Assembly (NCBI GenBank): GCA_015847255.1
Contig: JADLZK010007174.1
Coordinates: 62,001 to 126,000 of the forward strand
Length of the DNA stretch: 64,000 bases
Direction of reading: 5' to 3'
Source: Hyparrhenia diplandra
Lineage: Eukaryota > Streptophyta > Magnoliopsida > Poales > Poaceae
Shown: positions 10,821-23,745 of the stretch, piece by piece
Layout of the letters: each line of letters starts with the position of its first letter
How positions within the stretch are numbered: the stretch's first letter is position 1
The notes under the pieces: generated by a model
What the model was told of the DNA's origin: nothing
The model's input: the letters and a program-made list of their open reading frames with translations, nothing else
The model's database searches: none
Program-made: the position numbers and the translations under genes

Positions 10821-12999
10821 TCTTTTTTTTTCGAAAGCATAAATATTGGCACGTATTGCATTAAGGGAAAAAAGGAGTTTTACACGTTGCACACTTTAGC
10901 CAAAACAATTGGCCGCGGCGCACAAAGGCACACAGACAAGAGGTGCCGGCTCAAACGGCATAGCGGTACTGGTGTACTAAAAAGGTAAACTACTGCGCAA
11001 CGGAGAGAGGGGGTTGGGGGAGTAGCGGCTAAGGCTCCAAAGAAGATCCTCCTTCTGGTGCCGCCCCGTCCGGGGTCGCATCATGGGGAAGATCCCGCGT
11101 AGATCTTGTCGCTGGCGGACCTAAACTTCATTGGCAAAGCATGTCGCCTTGGCTTCTAGCCCAAGGATTGAGTGTGCGACCCCGCGTCGGCCGGTCGTCC
11201 CTCAAGCTTGTTGAGTAACACCAGGCGCCGACTGCCGCTTCGGTTGTGGATCGCGTTGGTCCTTCATCGCTTGGCGTCTTGTGGCCCTTTCCTCCTTGGT
11301 GATCTTGGACGAGCGGAGGAGGGGGGGGGGACGCTGAGGACGAGGCTCGTCCAGCCGCCGTGTGAGCACCGAGATGAAGTCCTGGATGGAAGCAGCACTG
11401 GGCAAGGCGACGTCCTCCCGGGGACCTTCAGTGACGACTAGTGGGTCCGGGAGCTGGAGAGGAGAGGCGGCAGGCCGTGCGGGTTGTGGGCTCCACGCCG
11501 ACCTCTCCCAACTCCTCCCCCGCGAAACGAACACCAAGCAGGGGAAGGAGCGTGTGCACGTTCTCCCGCCTAGTGGACGGCGCCGCATCCGTGAAGGCCT
11601 CGTGGAACTTCGGTGACCGTAGGGTCAAGGGTAGGCGCCACGCCCCCGGTCGCTGGCCAACTTGTTCATCCGGACACTGGCGCGCCTATTTCTCCGGGCG
11701 GTGATCGCGGAAGGCGGAGACTTGGCGGCGGTCGGCGCTACAATGCGGGACCCAGTCGTCGTCGACCACCCTTGACCTCCGCCTGTGAGGTAAGGGCCTG
11801 GCAGCTTCCGGCAACGGTAGTGTCGACAAGTCGGCGAGAGGTGGTACCGAAGCTACCGGAGGCGCGGTGGTGGAGGCTTGTGGGGACGGCACGCATCGAG
11901 CCAAGCTAGGCGGTGACGTGGTGGACGGTCGCCGGTCTTGGCCCTCGGGGCCCTCCGACGCCCCGGCGCGGACCGGCCCGCGGAGTCCCCACCCGGACGT
12001 CGAGGGGCTCGGTTTGGCAGCACGATGTGGCGATAGAGTGTCCGGTAGCAAAGACGGGACCCACCGAGACCTTGCCTGCTGCGGGCGGCGCGACCATGCG
12101 TAGGGCGAAGGTGGCTCCCCGCAAAGCGAAGGACGGCTGCGCGGCAAGAGAGGCCACCAGCTCATCCAAAGATCGGACCCACGAGTTGGTGGCGGCGTGG
12201 CCACCCGTGACGCCAAGCACAACCAAGTCAAGAGGCGTCGGCATTGTTGGCGAAGCCAACAGCAATGACGAGCGTGGGACGACGGGGTTCGCGGCGAGGG
12301 CCCGACCCGGTGGAGGCCAAACAAAACCTCCGCGAGAAGGTGCCCACGCGAGAGCGAGCCCGGCGGGAGGCGGCCTAGGCGCAGTCGGCGACACCCCAAG
12401 TTGCAGCGATGCCGTCCCGCGAGAGACGGCGGAGGATGCTCATTTAGCGGAGGCGGCGGAGGTGGCGAGGGAGCGGGCCGGCCTGCCAACTGCGTCCGCG
12501 AAACTGCGGTCTCAGCGGGCCCGGTGTCGGCGCCTGCATCGGAGGCAGCAGAAGGCGGCGACAGGCGCGACGGCGTGATCCTCCGTAAGCGGTTGAAGCA
12601 CCGCCTACCGGGTTGGCGGGATAGGTCGGCGGCGGCGTGGGCGAGGTTGGTCGTTGCGAGGCATCGCTGTCTGGCAGCACGCGTGGCGTGCTCTCGAGTG
12701 GAAAAGGGCGCCAGCCCGCCGAAGCGTCGGCAAGGTTGCCCGGCGACACGGCCCGGCTTAAGGTGGTAGAAACGCGCTCCAACGCCCTTGGAACATGACC
12801 GTGAAATCCCGCCCAGGGCCCCGAGGCCTTGTTTTGGAGCGTTGCGCGCTCGGCGCCGCGGGCGGGTGGGAGGCACGACGCCGACGCGTGCCTCAAGATG
12901 ACCTCGCCCGTGCCGACTCGACGCCCGGCGGAGTCAACGGACACGGCCGGTCGGCGGCGTGAGACGCCTCAAGAGCGGATGAAGGTAGTGGGGAGGCAG
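10821..12999 (-). mobile_element. GC-rich retroposon-like block, minus strand
   Basis: Read on the minus strand, the block ends at about 10,821 with CTTAATGCAATACGTGCC, then TTTCGAAAAAAAAA, an A-rich tail like that of a LINE-type retroposon. Upstream (11,200-12,900) it is GC-rich with Pro/Arg/Ala-rich frames that shift several times. The frame 11,202-11,588 (SAASIQDFISVLTRRLDEP, then basic residues) resembles the end of grass LINE-type ORF1 proteins. No reverse transcriptase is visible. A broken ORF1-only copy is the best guess. Confidence 0.35.
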
Positions 13000-15900
13000 A
13001 ATAACACCCGGTGTTACTTACCGATTAAGCCAGGGTTTGGACAAAAATAAGTTTAGTTTATGCTTGGTTACGTTGTCGGTCGAAGAGACGCTAAAAAAGA
13101 ATCAAAAATCCGAGTTGCCCCTTTTTTGTCGGAAACCCTAAACCCTAACCTTTGTTTATCCCCTTTTCTATATTTCAAAATCTATGCACTTTTTGACAAA
13201 ACTTTCAAAAGGTAGTTTGTTTATCTTGCCTTGATGTACAAAGTTGGTGTTTTGAGTTTTTCAAGTTTATATGTAATTTTAAAAAGTAATTTTGATTTCA
13301 AAATTGTCCCTTTTGACCCCATTTGAAAAAGTCATATTTAGAGGCCGAATTTGAAAATCTTCCAATTGTGAAAATGGTAGATCTTGAAAAATTAGGCCAA
13401 GTTGCTTTTTGGAGTTTTTCGAGTTCAGTTCAAATTTTGGAAGTAATTTGCAAAATTCCGAAAGTTAGGGTTTGGGTGCTTCAAGATGGCGGCATGGCCG
13501 CCCATGCCGCCATGTCGTCGGCGTCGCCCGTGGCCTTCTCCGGTCTTCGGCGTGTCCGCGAGCCACGCAGCTGCCTGGCCACGTTCGCACCGCCGGAGAT
13601 GTCGTGAACCCGTTCGCTCGTCTTTATCTCGCTCCAACCGACCGTCGCCGTCTTCTTTTCGATCTTCCGCCACCACCGCCGACGACCGCCGTCCGCTGTC
13701 GCTACCGCCGCCACCGCCGCTAATCGCCCAAATTGAGCACTCAAACATCATCGCAACGAGCTTGCGCATCTTTGAGTCCGTGTGTGCATGCCCGCCCGCC
13801 GGCGGAATAGCCGTGCACCGCCGTCTCCTCCACGGCCCGCGAGCGCGCCCCGCGAGCTCACCACCGTCGTCGGCTCGTCTGGTGAGCCGGGACGAACCGT
13901 CTTGTGCCTCGGCTCCGCGTTGTCATCCCGATCGTGGTGCTCTCGGCGGTTTTCACGAAGAATGTCGAAACGCGGAACATCGTCATGCCCGCCGGAGCGC
14001 CGCCGCGCCGCCGGCCACCGTCGCCGATCGCGGTTCGCTTCCCCCGCCCAAACCGGGGCCGAGCGCATCGCCTCGGTGAGATCCCGATCGATCCTAGGTG
14101 GTTAGGTTGGTCTTTGTCGTGTCGTGCTCGGCCGGAGCGCCGTCGCCGTGGAGCTCCGCCTTGCCGTGCCGCCGCAGACGTGGGCGGGGGCCCTAGAGAT
14201 CGGGTTTGGTTTGATTAAGCCGGGTTTTCGGTAGCTGCGGCGCGGCCGAGCCCGATGCTCGCCTCTCCATCACCGGGGAAAGCCCCGCTGAGCCTTGCCG
14301 CCGCCGCCGGGGCTGTGCCGGCCGCGTGCTCAAGTCGAAAGCACCGCCCAGGATCCCCGAACACATGAATATGAGAAGATACAGGGGTCCAGAGGCAAAA
14401 CCTATGACTCATAAGAATAGTGTCAAATAGTGGTTAGACTGTTTTGTAGTTTCACAAAACTCTAGGGTCTTTTATGCAAAAGTACAAAGGCAGGCTTTTG
14501 GCAGCCGCACGCTGTTGGGCCGGCCCGCCAGAAACATTTTTTGGGCTAAGCACGATTGTCGCCGATAGGACCCGAAAGCCTTTTTTTTTTGTTTTATAAA
14601 TGTTTTATTCTTTTCTTATTCAATGAATAGTATTTGTTTTTGTTATTTTCATATAAATTCATGTATGGCTTTAAAAATTCTTAAACTTTTTGTAGGGTCT
14701 TCTTATGAGTATGTTTGCTTATGAAAAATTTGAAACTTTGATTTTGATTAGTTCTTGCATGATTTAAAAATACAATCTTTAATTGAAAAATGCATCTTCT
14801 ATGATTTTTAGAAAATAAAATATTTATTCAAAATCATGAAAATTTATTTGGTACTGTTTTATGATGTGTTCTACTTATATAAAAAGTTTGGAGTCATTTT
14901 GAAATGTTTAAATTATTTTCTTTTTATGCTCTATTATTTTATTCGTTTAAATGTAATGTTTAGTGTTTAATGACTTAGGATTTGTGTGGCTTTTGGATTG
15001 CTTTGTGAATCATGGATCATATCACAATCAAATGGTCCTTGAGAACTCCTTAGGCAATGGTGATGATATCTTGTAGAGTAGTTCAACAAGTTGGTTTTGT
15101 TGGGTTGCAACTTTATCGTGAAGGAAAGTTGTACTCAAGTGTTTATCATTTCATGCATCCATCAAGCATCATATTTATACTTCATCATGCTAAAGCATGC
15201 ATCATAATATACGTGTAGAGTATACGAGAGTGAGATGGTTCATGATGGTCGAAGCTTCGAAGAAGATTCTTTCATCCGAAGTGTTGGTGTCAAGTGTGAC
15301 TCGGGTGATTTGGTTTCGAATCTAACTTTTCCCCCGCAACGAAGGCAAGCCCCGGTTCATTAAACCCTTTCCTTGATATTTAAAAAGTTTATATCACTTT
15401 TGTTTATGCTTTATTGCATTAAGTAATTAGGAGTTGAGTGATAACCTAAATTTTGCATTACCATCCTTGTTTATTTCAATACCATCCTTGATAACCTGTT
15501 TCATTTCGAAAATGCTTAGTGATGCTTAGCCCTCGCTTAATTAGTTAAGCTTTTTCATCAAAATGTTTTATTTGAGAAGATGGTACTTGTTTTTGAAAAG
15601 CAAGAGATGTAGTGATGAATTTGAGATCGGACGGGGACGTAGGTTGAAAGCCGGCGGGATACCTAGCTGTGCTTGTCCGTGTTGGTCGCTTAAGGACCGC
15701 CCGTTGTTTGGCCTAAGTGAAATCGGGACTTTTTGAACGCAAGTTGCGCCCGAGGCCGTTTGGGTCAATGGCACGCCTCGACCGGCAGCCACCCCAGGTC
15801 GACGAAACTAATCGCCACATGCCCCGTAAGCTCGATCTTGGGGGTGTGCCAAATCGGGGAACGGACAACCGCCAAGACCGGGAGTGGAGAGATGGCGGGA

Positions 15901-16770
15901 GTAGCATGTACCCACCCTCTTTGGGTAAACTGTCATTGTCATTAGGGACCGGCGGGGTAGGGAGGTGGAGTACTTCGTGCTCGGGTGGCGATGGACCCGA
16001 TCCCGTTTTTTTTTTTAACCGAAAGTGAGGGTTGATATATGCAAGCTTAAGTGCTACATATGTCGTGTGGTTAGGGATCCCCAGCTGGGTTTTGAATCGA
16101 TTCGCGGATCGCCGTTGCTTCTCGGAGAAGGAGACCCGATTCCCTGACCTTCATCGTAGTAATTGATGGAACATGGTTTTGAAGAAAGAAAGTTGGCTTT
16201 TATCTAAGAAGTGATTGCTCTAGTATAGAATCACCTAGATTCTATGTTATACTAATATGAGTTAAAATATTGAAAATAAGGATTCACTCTTAGTAAGCTT
16301 TTCAGCAAAAAGAGTTCTTGATTCTTGCTAAAGCCTTACCTTGACTCCTAAGCCTGCATTCCTGAGTCTTCTCCTCTTTTCCTTGTCGGTTAAGTCTTGT
16401 TGAGTACTCCCGTACTCAGGGTTTGTTAACCCCCTCGCTGTGTGTACCGACTCGTCTTTGTTTAACCAAGATTATGTCGGTGGGCTCGACATGATCCGGT
16501 GTCTTCTAGTTCTACCTAGCTTCCACAAATTAAGTTAAGTTCTCTTAAATGTAACTTACTCATATTTTTGTAAAATTAATGTTATTATTCTTCCGCACTC
16601 TGATCTATATTTTTGTAACAAATGTTGTAATGTTGTAGCTACTCCTTTGTTGATCCTGGTATGAGATATCAACAGGGCTTCTTAAGTTATCGGGTGTATC
16701 TCGCACAAATTGTCGAGGTCTTTGGGACAATGACAAGGTGCAGGTGGGCCCGGTAATTAGGAGGTTTACA
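13000..16770 (+). mobile_element. Long gypsy-type LTR (solo or 3'), ends not proven
   Basis: Starts with AATAACACCCGGTGTTACTTACC, close to the TGTAACACCCGG start common in grass gypsy LTRs. It contains an internal GC-rich part (13,460-14,210), an AT-rich middle, and near the end the phrase GAGTACTCCCGTACTCAGGG, typical of such LTRs. Candidate right ends are CGCACA at 16,707 or TTTACA at 16,770. No primer-binding site and no gag-pol follow. No matching target duplication was found, so the limits are tentative. Confidence 0.45.
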
Positions 16771-18020
16771 TTCACGGGAGCAGCCGCTACACCCACATCG
16801 ACGTCGTCGCCTTTGTCATCGGTCGGAGATGACACCCCAAACCACCGCATCTCCTTCGATCTGCCCAAGGAGGACGGAAAGAAGGGGGCGGCGCTGGTGA
16901 GAGTTGCTGCGGCACTTGAAGGGCACCCGGGCAGAGAGGCAGCGGGTGGCGACGGGTTGGAGGCAGGTGGCGACGAGGCCGGAGCGGAGGGCCGCACAAG
17001 CACGACATCCGCAACCCCCGGCTGCCTCGCCATGCGGCGGCAGCGAAGCGCGAAGGTCGCATCCTCGATGCTCGAGGGGGGGGGGTGCCGGTGGAGAGGC
17101 CACCCGCGACGTGGTCGGCCGCGCCACAGCCGGGGAGGCGAAGTCGTTGCCGCCGGGCGGCATTGCCGGAGCCAAGAAAGCGCATCTCCGTCGTCGACAT
17201 GGACGGCCACAGAGTGGTCGCCACGACGGTAGTGGTGCAGCGAGGTGGGGAGGGGGGGGGCGCCCCGGGGGTCGCGGCCCGCCGCCGAGCCCGGACGCCA
17301 GCAGCGGGTTGGCGTCGGCCGATGGCGGTGCGGGCGCCGGATCGCGGCCCCTCCGGCGGAGGTCCGGCTCCCGGGAGCGGAGCAGCGTCGCCGCCAGCGT
17401 CCTCCAAGCTTGGGTGCGGCAGAGGACGGCCGCGCGAGGGCTCGAGTCGGGCGATGATGGCCCCGAGCTGGCCCCGACGCGCAGCGGCGGCGTGTCGACG
17501 TCAACGATGGCGGCCGGGGAGGGCGCTGGATCCGGCGCCCCCTCCGCGAGGACCGGAGCGGAGCCGCGGCGGCGTCGGGTCCTCCATGCTCGGGCGTAGG
17601 TGGGTGGCGACGGAGAGCAGAGGGCCACAAGGGAGGGGGACGGGAGGGGTTGGTGGCGGGGAGGTGCGGGAGCAGGAAGGGGACCGCCGGCGCGCCGGGA
17701 TGGCGGGGCCGGCGGGCGGAGGCGGAGGCGGTGGCGGCGGGCGAGACGCCCTAGCGGGCCGCGCGCCCGAGCCCCCTTCGCAACGGTCATGTGTCCGTCT
17801 CCTCGCCATGCATCTCACAATCCTATTTTTACTCTCTCCATAAATTAAGGAAATACGAGTTGCTATGAGAAAGCTTAGAAAGACAATCATTGTCATTGTA
17901 CATGTATAGTCTATTAAGTCATGTTAAATTACGTGGCATATATGAGACTAGTTAATACAATACCAATGTAATTGCCCTTACTAGCGGGGACTAAAAAGTC
18001 CCTAAACCAAACAGGGTCTA
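16771..18020. other. GC-rich repeat remnant plus short MITE end
   Basis: 16,771-17,800 is very GC-rich, with long overlapping open frames on both strands made of Pro/Arg/Ala/Gly. No domain was recognised and the frames look like compositional artefacts. At 17,984-18,016, GGGGACTAAAAAGTCCC then CTAAACCAAACAGGG looks like the end of a MITE just upstream of the DUF1668 gene. Confidence 0.35.
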
Positions 18021-18173
18021 GAACGGGCCAAAAAATCATAGTGGCTAGCTTTGGGGTTTCATATAGCCTTGCAATGTTTGCATGCAAAGGCAGCCGCCAG
18101 CCGCGCCCGACGTGCGTATTCGAAATCGCATCCAAACCCTAGCCTCCTCCGGCCTCGGCCCACCGTAGCAATA

Positions 18174-19499
18174 ATGAAGCGCGGGAGGAAGAAGTATGAG
18201 GAGCTTGATAATGGAGGAGGAACCGTCTCCACCCCTCTCGAGCCGGAGACATTCGTCAGCGATCCGCATCTGGGAGACCTCAAACAGATCGGGGTTAGTG
18301 GCAGCGAGATCTCAAGTCGCTCGGTATACTTTGCGATATGCTATCGGGACTGGTTTGCTTCTCAAACTGGCTACCCTCTGTACAAGGTGGACGTCGCCCT
18401 CTCCAACTCCGACGACTCCGAGGACCACGACTCGCAAGAGCCTCCAGCTCCAGGCCCGGTAAAACTGCGTCGAATCGCTACCCCGAAACCGATATTGTCG
18501 GCAAGACCTTTATATCCATGGAGTCAGCAGGCTGGATCATCGGTATCGGGCGGTGATGATCCCGGCGGCACCATCATCTTCGACACCAAGGATAACAAAG
18601 TGATCCACGGGCCAAAACTGATCGGCAGTAAGTGGCGCCCGGTTGTGGCGGCTGTCAGTAACAAGATTTATGCCCTCTCTAGCAATCCTGATTTCCTTAA
18701 AGAGCCCGATTTCGTGCCCTGGTTCGAGGTCCTTGATCTCTCCAAAGCCACTATCAAAGAGACAGAGGAGGTGCCCGTTCTTGATGCGTGCTCCTGGGAG
18801 GCACTGCCTTATCCACTTTGCTTTCCTCGTAAGCTCACTCCAAGTGACTACCAACGTCCACCCTTTATACGCGTAATGGCTTCTGTGGTGGTCGAGCCCT
18901 ACATAGTGATATCGCTCAATGGCGGGCAACCCAACTGCGTCTATGCATTTGACACCAACACAAGAAAGTGGCACAAGATTGATGATATTCAGTACCTGCC
19001 TTTTGTTGGGGCTGCCACTCAGCTAGGGCATGGCAGCAGCATCTTTCTTGCCTCATGTTCAGAGAATGGGCCTATCAATGCGTACGACATCCATGTCTCA
19101 GTTAGCAGCCCTAAAAACATCACTAGTGATGCTGATGACAATGGTGCAGGTGCTCTGAAGTTATCCATCACTGTGTTCTCAATAAGAAATATGAAGTATG
19201 GTGAATATGTTTGTGGAAAGAAAGCAGGCATTATCACTTCCCTAGGCAAGAAACACTTCTGTGAGTTGCTTCCATTTGAGGACTGTGGACGCTACTTGGT
19301 TTACGATAAAGAAACCGAAGAATCCTATCCAGGGAAATTGCACCTACAATTGTGTACCTATCAAACAGAGAGCCCTGCACTCCAAGGGAAGACCTCATCA
19401 GAGATTGCAGTCTCCTGTCAACAGGAGCTGACCTTTAGAAGAATTCGCAGCTCCCGTGGTTTCTCTTCAGCACCCATTGTCTTCGCTTTGTCCATATAA
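18174..19499 (+). CDS. DUF1668 family protein 2
   Basis: ATG 18,174 to TAA 19,499 gives 441 residues; the frame stays open upstream but has no earlier ATG. The protein begins MKRGRKKYEE and carries the DUF1668 pattern: YPLYKVDVAL, GGTIIFDTKDNKVIHGP, KIYALSSNPDF, FVPWFEVLDL, SWEALPYPLCFP, VYAFDTNTRKWHKIDD, LPFVGAATQLG and a C-terminal ALSI matching ALSM of the first member. The family is expanded in grasses and its function is unknown. Residues about 100-126 look wrong: a neighbouring frame there gives RYPETDIVGKTFISMESAG then WIIGIGR, which fits GSWIVAVGG of the paralogue. So two nearby, mutually compensating frameshifts (about 18,470 and 18,550) seem present. The two genes are co-oriented, about 15 kb apart, with transposons between. 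Confidence 0.8.
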   Translation: MKRGRKKYEELDNGGGTVSTPLEPETFVSDPHLGDLKQIGVSGSEISSRSVYFAICYRDWFASQTGYPLYKVDVALSNSDDSEDHDSQEPPAPGPVKLRRIATPKPILSARPLYPWSQQAGSSVSGGDDPGGTIIFDTKDNKVIHGPKLIGSKWRPVVAAVSNKIYALSSNPDFLKEPDFVPWFEVLDLSKATIKETEEVPVLDACSWEALPYPLCFPRKLTPSDYQRPPFIRVMASVVVEPYIVISLNGGQPNCVYAFDTNTRKWHKIDDIQYLPFVGAATQLGHGSSIFLASCSENGPINAYDIHVSVSSPKNITSDADDNGAGALKLSITVFSIRNMKYGEYVCGKKAGIITSLGKKHFCELLPFEDCGRYLVYDKETEESYPGKLHLQLCTYQTESPALQGKTSSEIAVSCQQELTFRRIRSSRGFSSAPIVFALSI

Positions 19500-19712
19500 G
19501 TAAGCCCATCAACAGTAATATTTGGTTTGCATATATAGTTTCTACACTTCATGCGAATCTTACCTAGTACTAGATTATTTTCATCTTGCTACATTTTTGT
19601 ACCTTGTCATTCACTTTGAAAATAGGTTGCAAGCATTGTTCTCCCCTCTCGCCCTATACAATGTGCTTAAAGAAATGACACGTACAAATTTGTTTTTATC
19701 CTTCTGTCAATA
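19500..19712. other. 3' region of DUF1668 gene 2
   Basis: AT-rich sequence following the stop codon, presumably 3' UTR. Nothing else is seen up to the MITE. Confidence 0.4.
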
Positions 19713-19951
19713 TTCCCTCCGTCCCCAGAAAGAGTATCGTTTTTGACTTTCAGACATCGTGTTTGACCGCTTCGTCTTATTCAAATTTTTATGTAAATTA
19801 TAAAATAGATAAATCAGCATTAAAGTATTTCTAATGATAAATAAGTCATAACAAAATCAGAGATATTTATGAAACTTTTTTTGAATAAGACAAATGATCA
19901 AACATGATGTATCAAAACCTAAAAGACACTCTTTTTTTGGGACGGAGGGAG
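19713..19951. mobile_element. Stowaway (Tc1/mariner) MITE
   Basis: About 239 bp with inverted ends TTCCCTCCGTCCCCAGAAAG and (on the other strand) CTCCCTCCGTCCCAAAAAAA, flanked by TA on both sides. The AT-rich interior has no ORF. Confidence 0.85.
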
Positions 19952-21589
19952 TACATCTTAGGCTGAAACCTTATTGCAATGAGTATATAGTTAATTGTGT
20001 GTTACCGTTAACCGATATGCCTGATGGTTGTGCTGCTACCTGCGTAGTATGTGGTGCTAAGCATGTTAAGGGGACGGAAAGCTTCCTGTCCCCTGTGCTT
20101 AATACAAATCGACTCGATCAATCTGGACTCTAGCTTTCTATCGATCTTAATGTAATCTAATTTCCAACCAAACTCTTAACGACTACCAAACAGAAAAAGG
20201 ATCCTTACCGGCTACTATTCCTCGTCCGACATAACTTTCTAATGCAGCTGCTGCTTCCTTTGACGATATGTATAGCCTACCTTGACATACGGAAAATAAA
20301 GTATAAGGTTTCATTTACCTGTATTGTTTACTAAGAATACTAAGATTTGGATTACACAAATATGATAGGATTCACTTGATATTTTCATTTTTGTGTCGTG
20401 TCTTTGTTTTGTCTCATTTATATATGTTACTTATTGAGTGTTTCACCATTGTTCATTCAGGGATCTTGTCCAATTAAGCACTGGCTTTGTGTCCGCTGGG
20501 GATGTACGTGCTACCCGCTGGTGGAATGTGCTTAGCCCCGCCGTCTTCTCTTGTTGTTTCCTGGAACAGCATGCACTTTATATTTATAATCCTAATGCAA
20601 AAACATGTACTTCGTATCTGATGGAGTTCAGAGTTTAATTAATGATCGTTTAAGTTATTGTATCCGATGAAATTGGAAGGTTAAGGATGGAATTTTTTTT
20701 GTTTTGTTTGAATTATCTTTTTAGCTTCAACATATGCATGTCCTATAGTATTTTCATAAAAAAATTTGAAACTGTGCATTAGCACGTCTTGCATTAAGAG
20801 AAGTGAGAAATTACAGTTGATTCATAAGTAATCCATAGATTACTGCCGAATCACACAGTCACAAATAGACAACAAGAAACGGCGGGGGGGGGGGGGTTTG
20901 CTGTCAATACTAATCTTAAGGTACTTCTGAACCTTATATTTTCCACCAAAAGTTTATTGTACCTCATCTGTGGGTAGATATAGATCATATTTAGATTTTG
21001 AGTTGAGATGCATGGAGTATTTCGTATTTACGACACTATCTATTCTATTAGAATATTTCAAATTTCATATTATTCCTCAAATGTTTTGATTCTGCCATGA
21101 TCAATTTCCTACTGTGAAATTTCCGTACCAGTACTCACATTTCCTTTTTATCTTTTGAAGATTTTTGGAGGGATCTTCCACATCGGCAACCAGTCCTATC
21201 TTGTCATTTGGTTAGGGTTGCTTTATAAATTGCCATTCCTAAATCTCCGAAGCGTGTCCTCCACTGGATTGTAGATTAGTTATGATTCAATTGGTAGGGG
21301 ATTGAATTATTTAGATGTTTCTTTCAGCAATTTCTTTATGTGCTCCTGCTTAACCACACACTTTTTTTTAACGTTTGTATCATTCCTTTTGTGAATATTT
21401 AATCTAATTATTTTATATCACGATTGGCTATTAATTTGCATCATTTAAAATGTCACCTTAAGCGTTAGCACGGGCAATATACTAGTAGATATATAAGGTA
21501 TGAGAGTAGAAGATGACCTATTTTGCTAATTGGACTTATAATGGTATAGGCCCAGCACGGCACAGTACGAACCAGCACCCACCTAGGGA
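19952..21589. other. Repeat-derived spacer with a Helitron-like 3' end
   Basis: No gene was recognised. Near 20,775-20,805 the phrase TTAGCACGTCTTGCATTAAG matches the minus-strand retroposon tail at 10,850. A G run lies at 20,883-20,896. At 21,462-21,486, GTTAGCACGGGCAATATACTAGT resembles the 3' end of grass Helitrons (CTAGT end preceded by a CACGGGC motif). The matching 5' end was not located. Confidence 0.4.
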
Positions 21590-21946
21590 TCCTCTTTCTG
21601 TCGGCCATGGATGGGCCTAAAATGTGGTCGCCGACGGTTGTGAACCGCAGCTTGGCCTCCAACGAGCAGTCAACCATGCCAGCTCCCACGATGAACATCC
21701 AGGGCATGACGTTCTCCACAGTGGAGGCGTTAGGGCCTCGGTTGCTGGCGCACGCCACGAATGGAATACCCTTCTCCATGGTGTTGTAGGCGGCGATGGA
21801 AACCGCGTCGCATTCATAGGCGTCTTGACTTGTTGGCTGATGGAGAAGGAGATGACGTCAACACCGTCGTGGATGGCCCATCCATGTCGTGGATTACTGC
21901 GTCGTCCGAGCAGCCGTGGGTGTGGGGCTATGGCCCATCGCATACT

Positions 21947-23745
21947 GTAAGGTCCTAGATGGCTAGAGGGGGGTGAATAGCCTATAAAAATTTTCTACAA
22001 ACTCAACTAAACAAACCGATTAGTATAAAACACGGCGTAAAGCGGTTTGCACTAGCTCTAATGTCTTGCAAGCCTCTAGTGACAATTCTAAATATATTCT
22101 ATGATCTCTAAATCAATCAAGGGCTATGTCACTACTCTAACTAGTGAGAAATCCTAATATGATCCTTAGGCTAGCAAGAACAACTACACAAGGCAAGTGC
22201 TAGCTCTCTACTCAAGGTAAACTAGGAAAGTAATGCAAGAGTGAGAAGCTTGTTATACCGACTTGTAGAGGCTATGAACCAATCACCGGGAAGAGGATGA
22301 ACCAATCAACACAAAGAGATGAAGAACCAATCACCAAGACAAGAGACACGTCGATGTGTTGACCCGGAGTTCGCTTGTACACCGACAAGTTACTCTCTGG
22401 TTGTGCCGACCAACACAAGGATGGTGTTTGAGCTAGGCGGTGCCCTTGCTAGCCTCAACACACCACTCAACAAGTGTGGTACCCAAGACACGAGCAATGT
22501 ATTCCTTGCACTTTGTCTTCCCGACGAGGAGTGCGTAATCCTCTCACAAATCAACCGGAGGTGGCCAAGAAACAATCACCTCTTCTTGCCAACAACTCTA
22601 CCAAACCACCAAGCCGGCTAGGAGCGGTGTCTCCAAGAGAAACAAGAAACCAACCGGCTCACAACGATCCACAAATGCCTCTAGATGCAAAGATCAAAGC
22701 AAAGAGCACTTGGATCACCTCAACTCACTTGAATGAAGCTCACAAGCAAAGGGAGTGAGGAGGAGGATGTTTTCTCAGCTCAAAGGGTGTTAGAATGTGT
22801 AAGAATGACCAAGAGACGTTCCCATGGCCGACCAAACACATATTTATAAGCCCCCATTCGAAATAGAGCCGTTATGCTCGAACACGTCGAAAAATACACA
22901 GCGCCGGACGCGCCAGGCGCCGTGCCAACCGGCACCGGGCACCGCTGCACAACGTCGCCGACGCAGCGCCAGCGCAAGGCGCGCGACGCGTCGGCGCCCA
23001 GCGTCCGGGCGACCCCCGTGACATGCTCTCTAGGCTGCGTCCGGCGCGCGGCGCGCGCCAGCGTCGGCCAGCGCCGTTCAACCGAAACACGCCGAGAACC
23101 TCGCCCGGTGTGCGCGGGACGCTGGGACTCCTCGAGCCGCGTCGGGCGTGGGGCGCCGGACGCGTCAGCGCGCCGCCCAGCCCACAACAACACTGCGCCG
23201 GACGCGCCCGGGCACTTCACGCCCGGCCGCGTCGGCGCAGGTCACTTTGGTCACCGAGGTTGTCGATTTGCGTCGTTTCGATTTTGTTCCAACTTCCGTC
23301 ACTTGTCTTATGTTACCAACACGTCGAAGAGCACCCGACCACGTGTTAGCATTTTCAAAACATTTTACCAAGCGCGAAGTTAGCTCTCTAGGTTAGAATG
23401 CATGCATATGAATTTTGAACCTAGAGGCACATGAGGACCGATATGTACAATAAGTTTCCCTCTTTATAGTACGGCTTATCGATCCTATAACCACCCACAC
23501 TCTCTATAGTGTCTTGGGTGTGAAATCAAAAGCCCTATGGTTATACCTTTGCCTTGGGACCTTTTGATCTCCAAACCTCCACCGGGTTGCATGCTTGATC
23601 ATCTTTTGGATCACCTCGATCCATCCTCCATGATCACCATTCATCAACTCCGGCACGACCAATCTCCAATCTAGTCAAACACTTAGCATCGAGAGATTAC
23701 TCCTTAGGTGTCACTAATTAGCCAAAACCAAACTAGAGATCTTCA
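21947..23745 (+). mobile_element. Solo LTR inserted in the subtilase pseudogene
   Basis: A 1,799-bp non-coding element with TG...CA ends (TGTAAGGTCC and GATCTTCA) and a perfect 5-bp target duplication CATAC at 21,942-21,946 and 23,746-23,750. Removing the element and one CATAC restores the subtilase reading IYKVCDGP. Near its start is CTAGAGGGGGGTGAATAG, a tag I associate with a common grass repeat. The GC-rich block at 22,890-23,240 is rich in GCGCCGGACGCGCC. There is no internal coding region, so it is a solo LTR or LTR-only derivative. Confidence 0.75.

Noticed and set aside
11686..12876. 396-codon minus-strand ORF, Pro/Arg/Ala-rich
   Set aside because: GC-rich DNA leaves several overlapping frames open here on both strands. 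The frame has no domain and its composition shifts with neighbouring frames.
16605..17843. Long ORFs on both strands (up to 341 codons)
   Set aside because: Very GC-rich sequence makes stops rare in all frames. The products are low-complexity and no family was recognised.
18051..18173. N-terminal extension of DUF1668 gene 2
   Set aside because: This part of the frame has no ATG; the first one is at 18,174.
22774..23383. ORFs in the GC-rich block of the solo LTR
   Set aside because: They are produced by CCGGACGCGCC-type repeats inside a defined LTR insertion.
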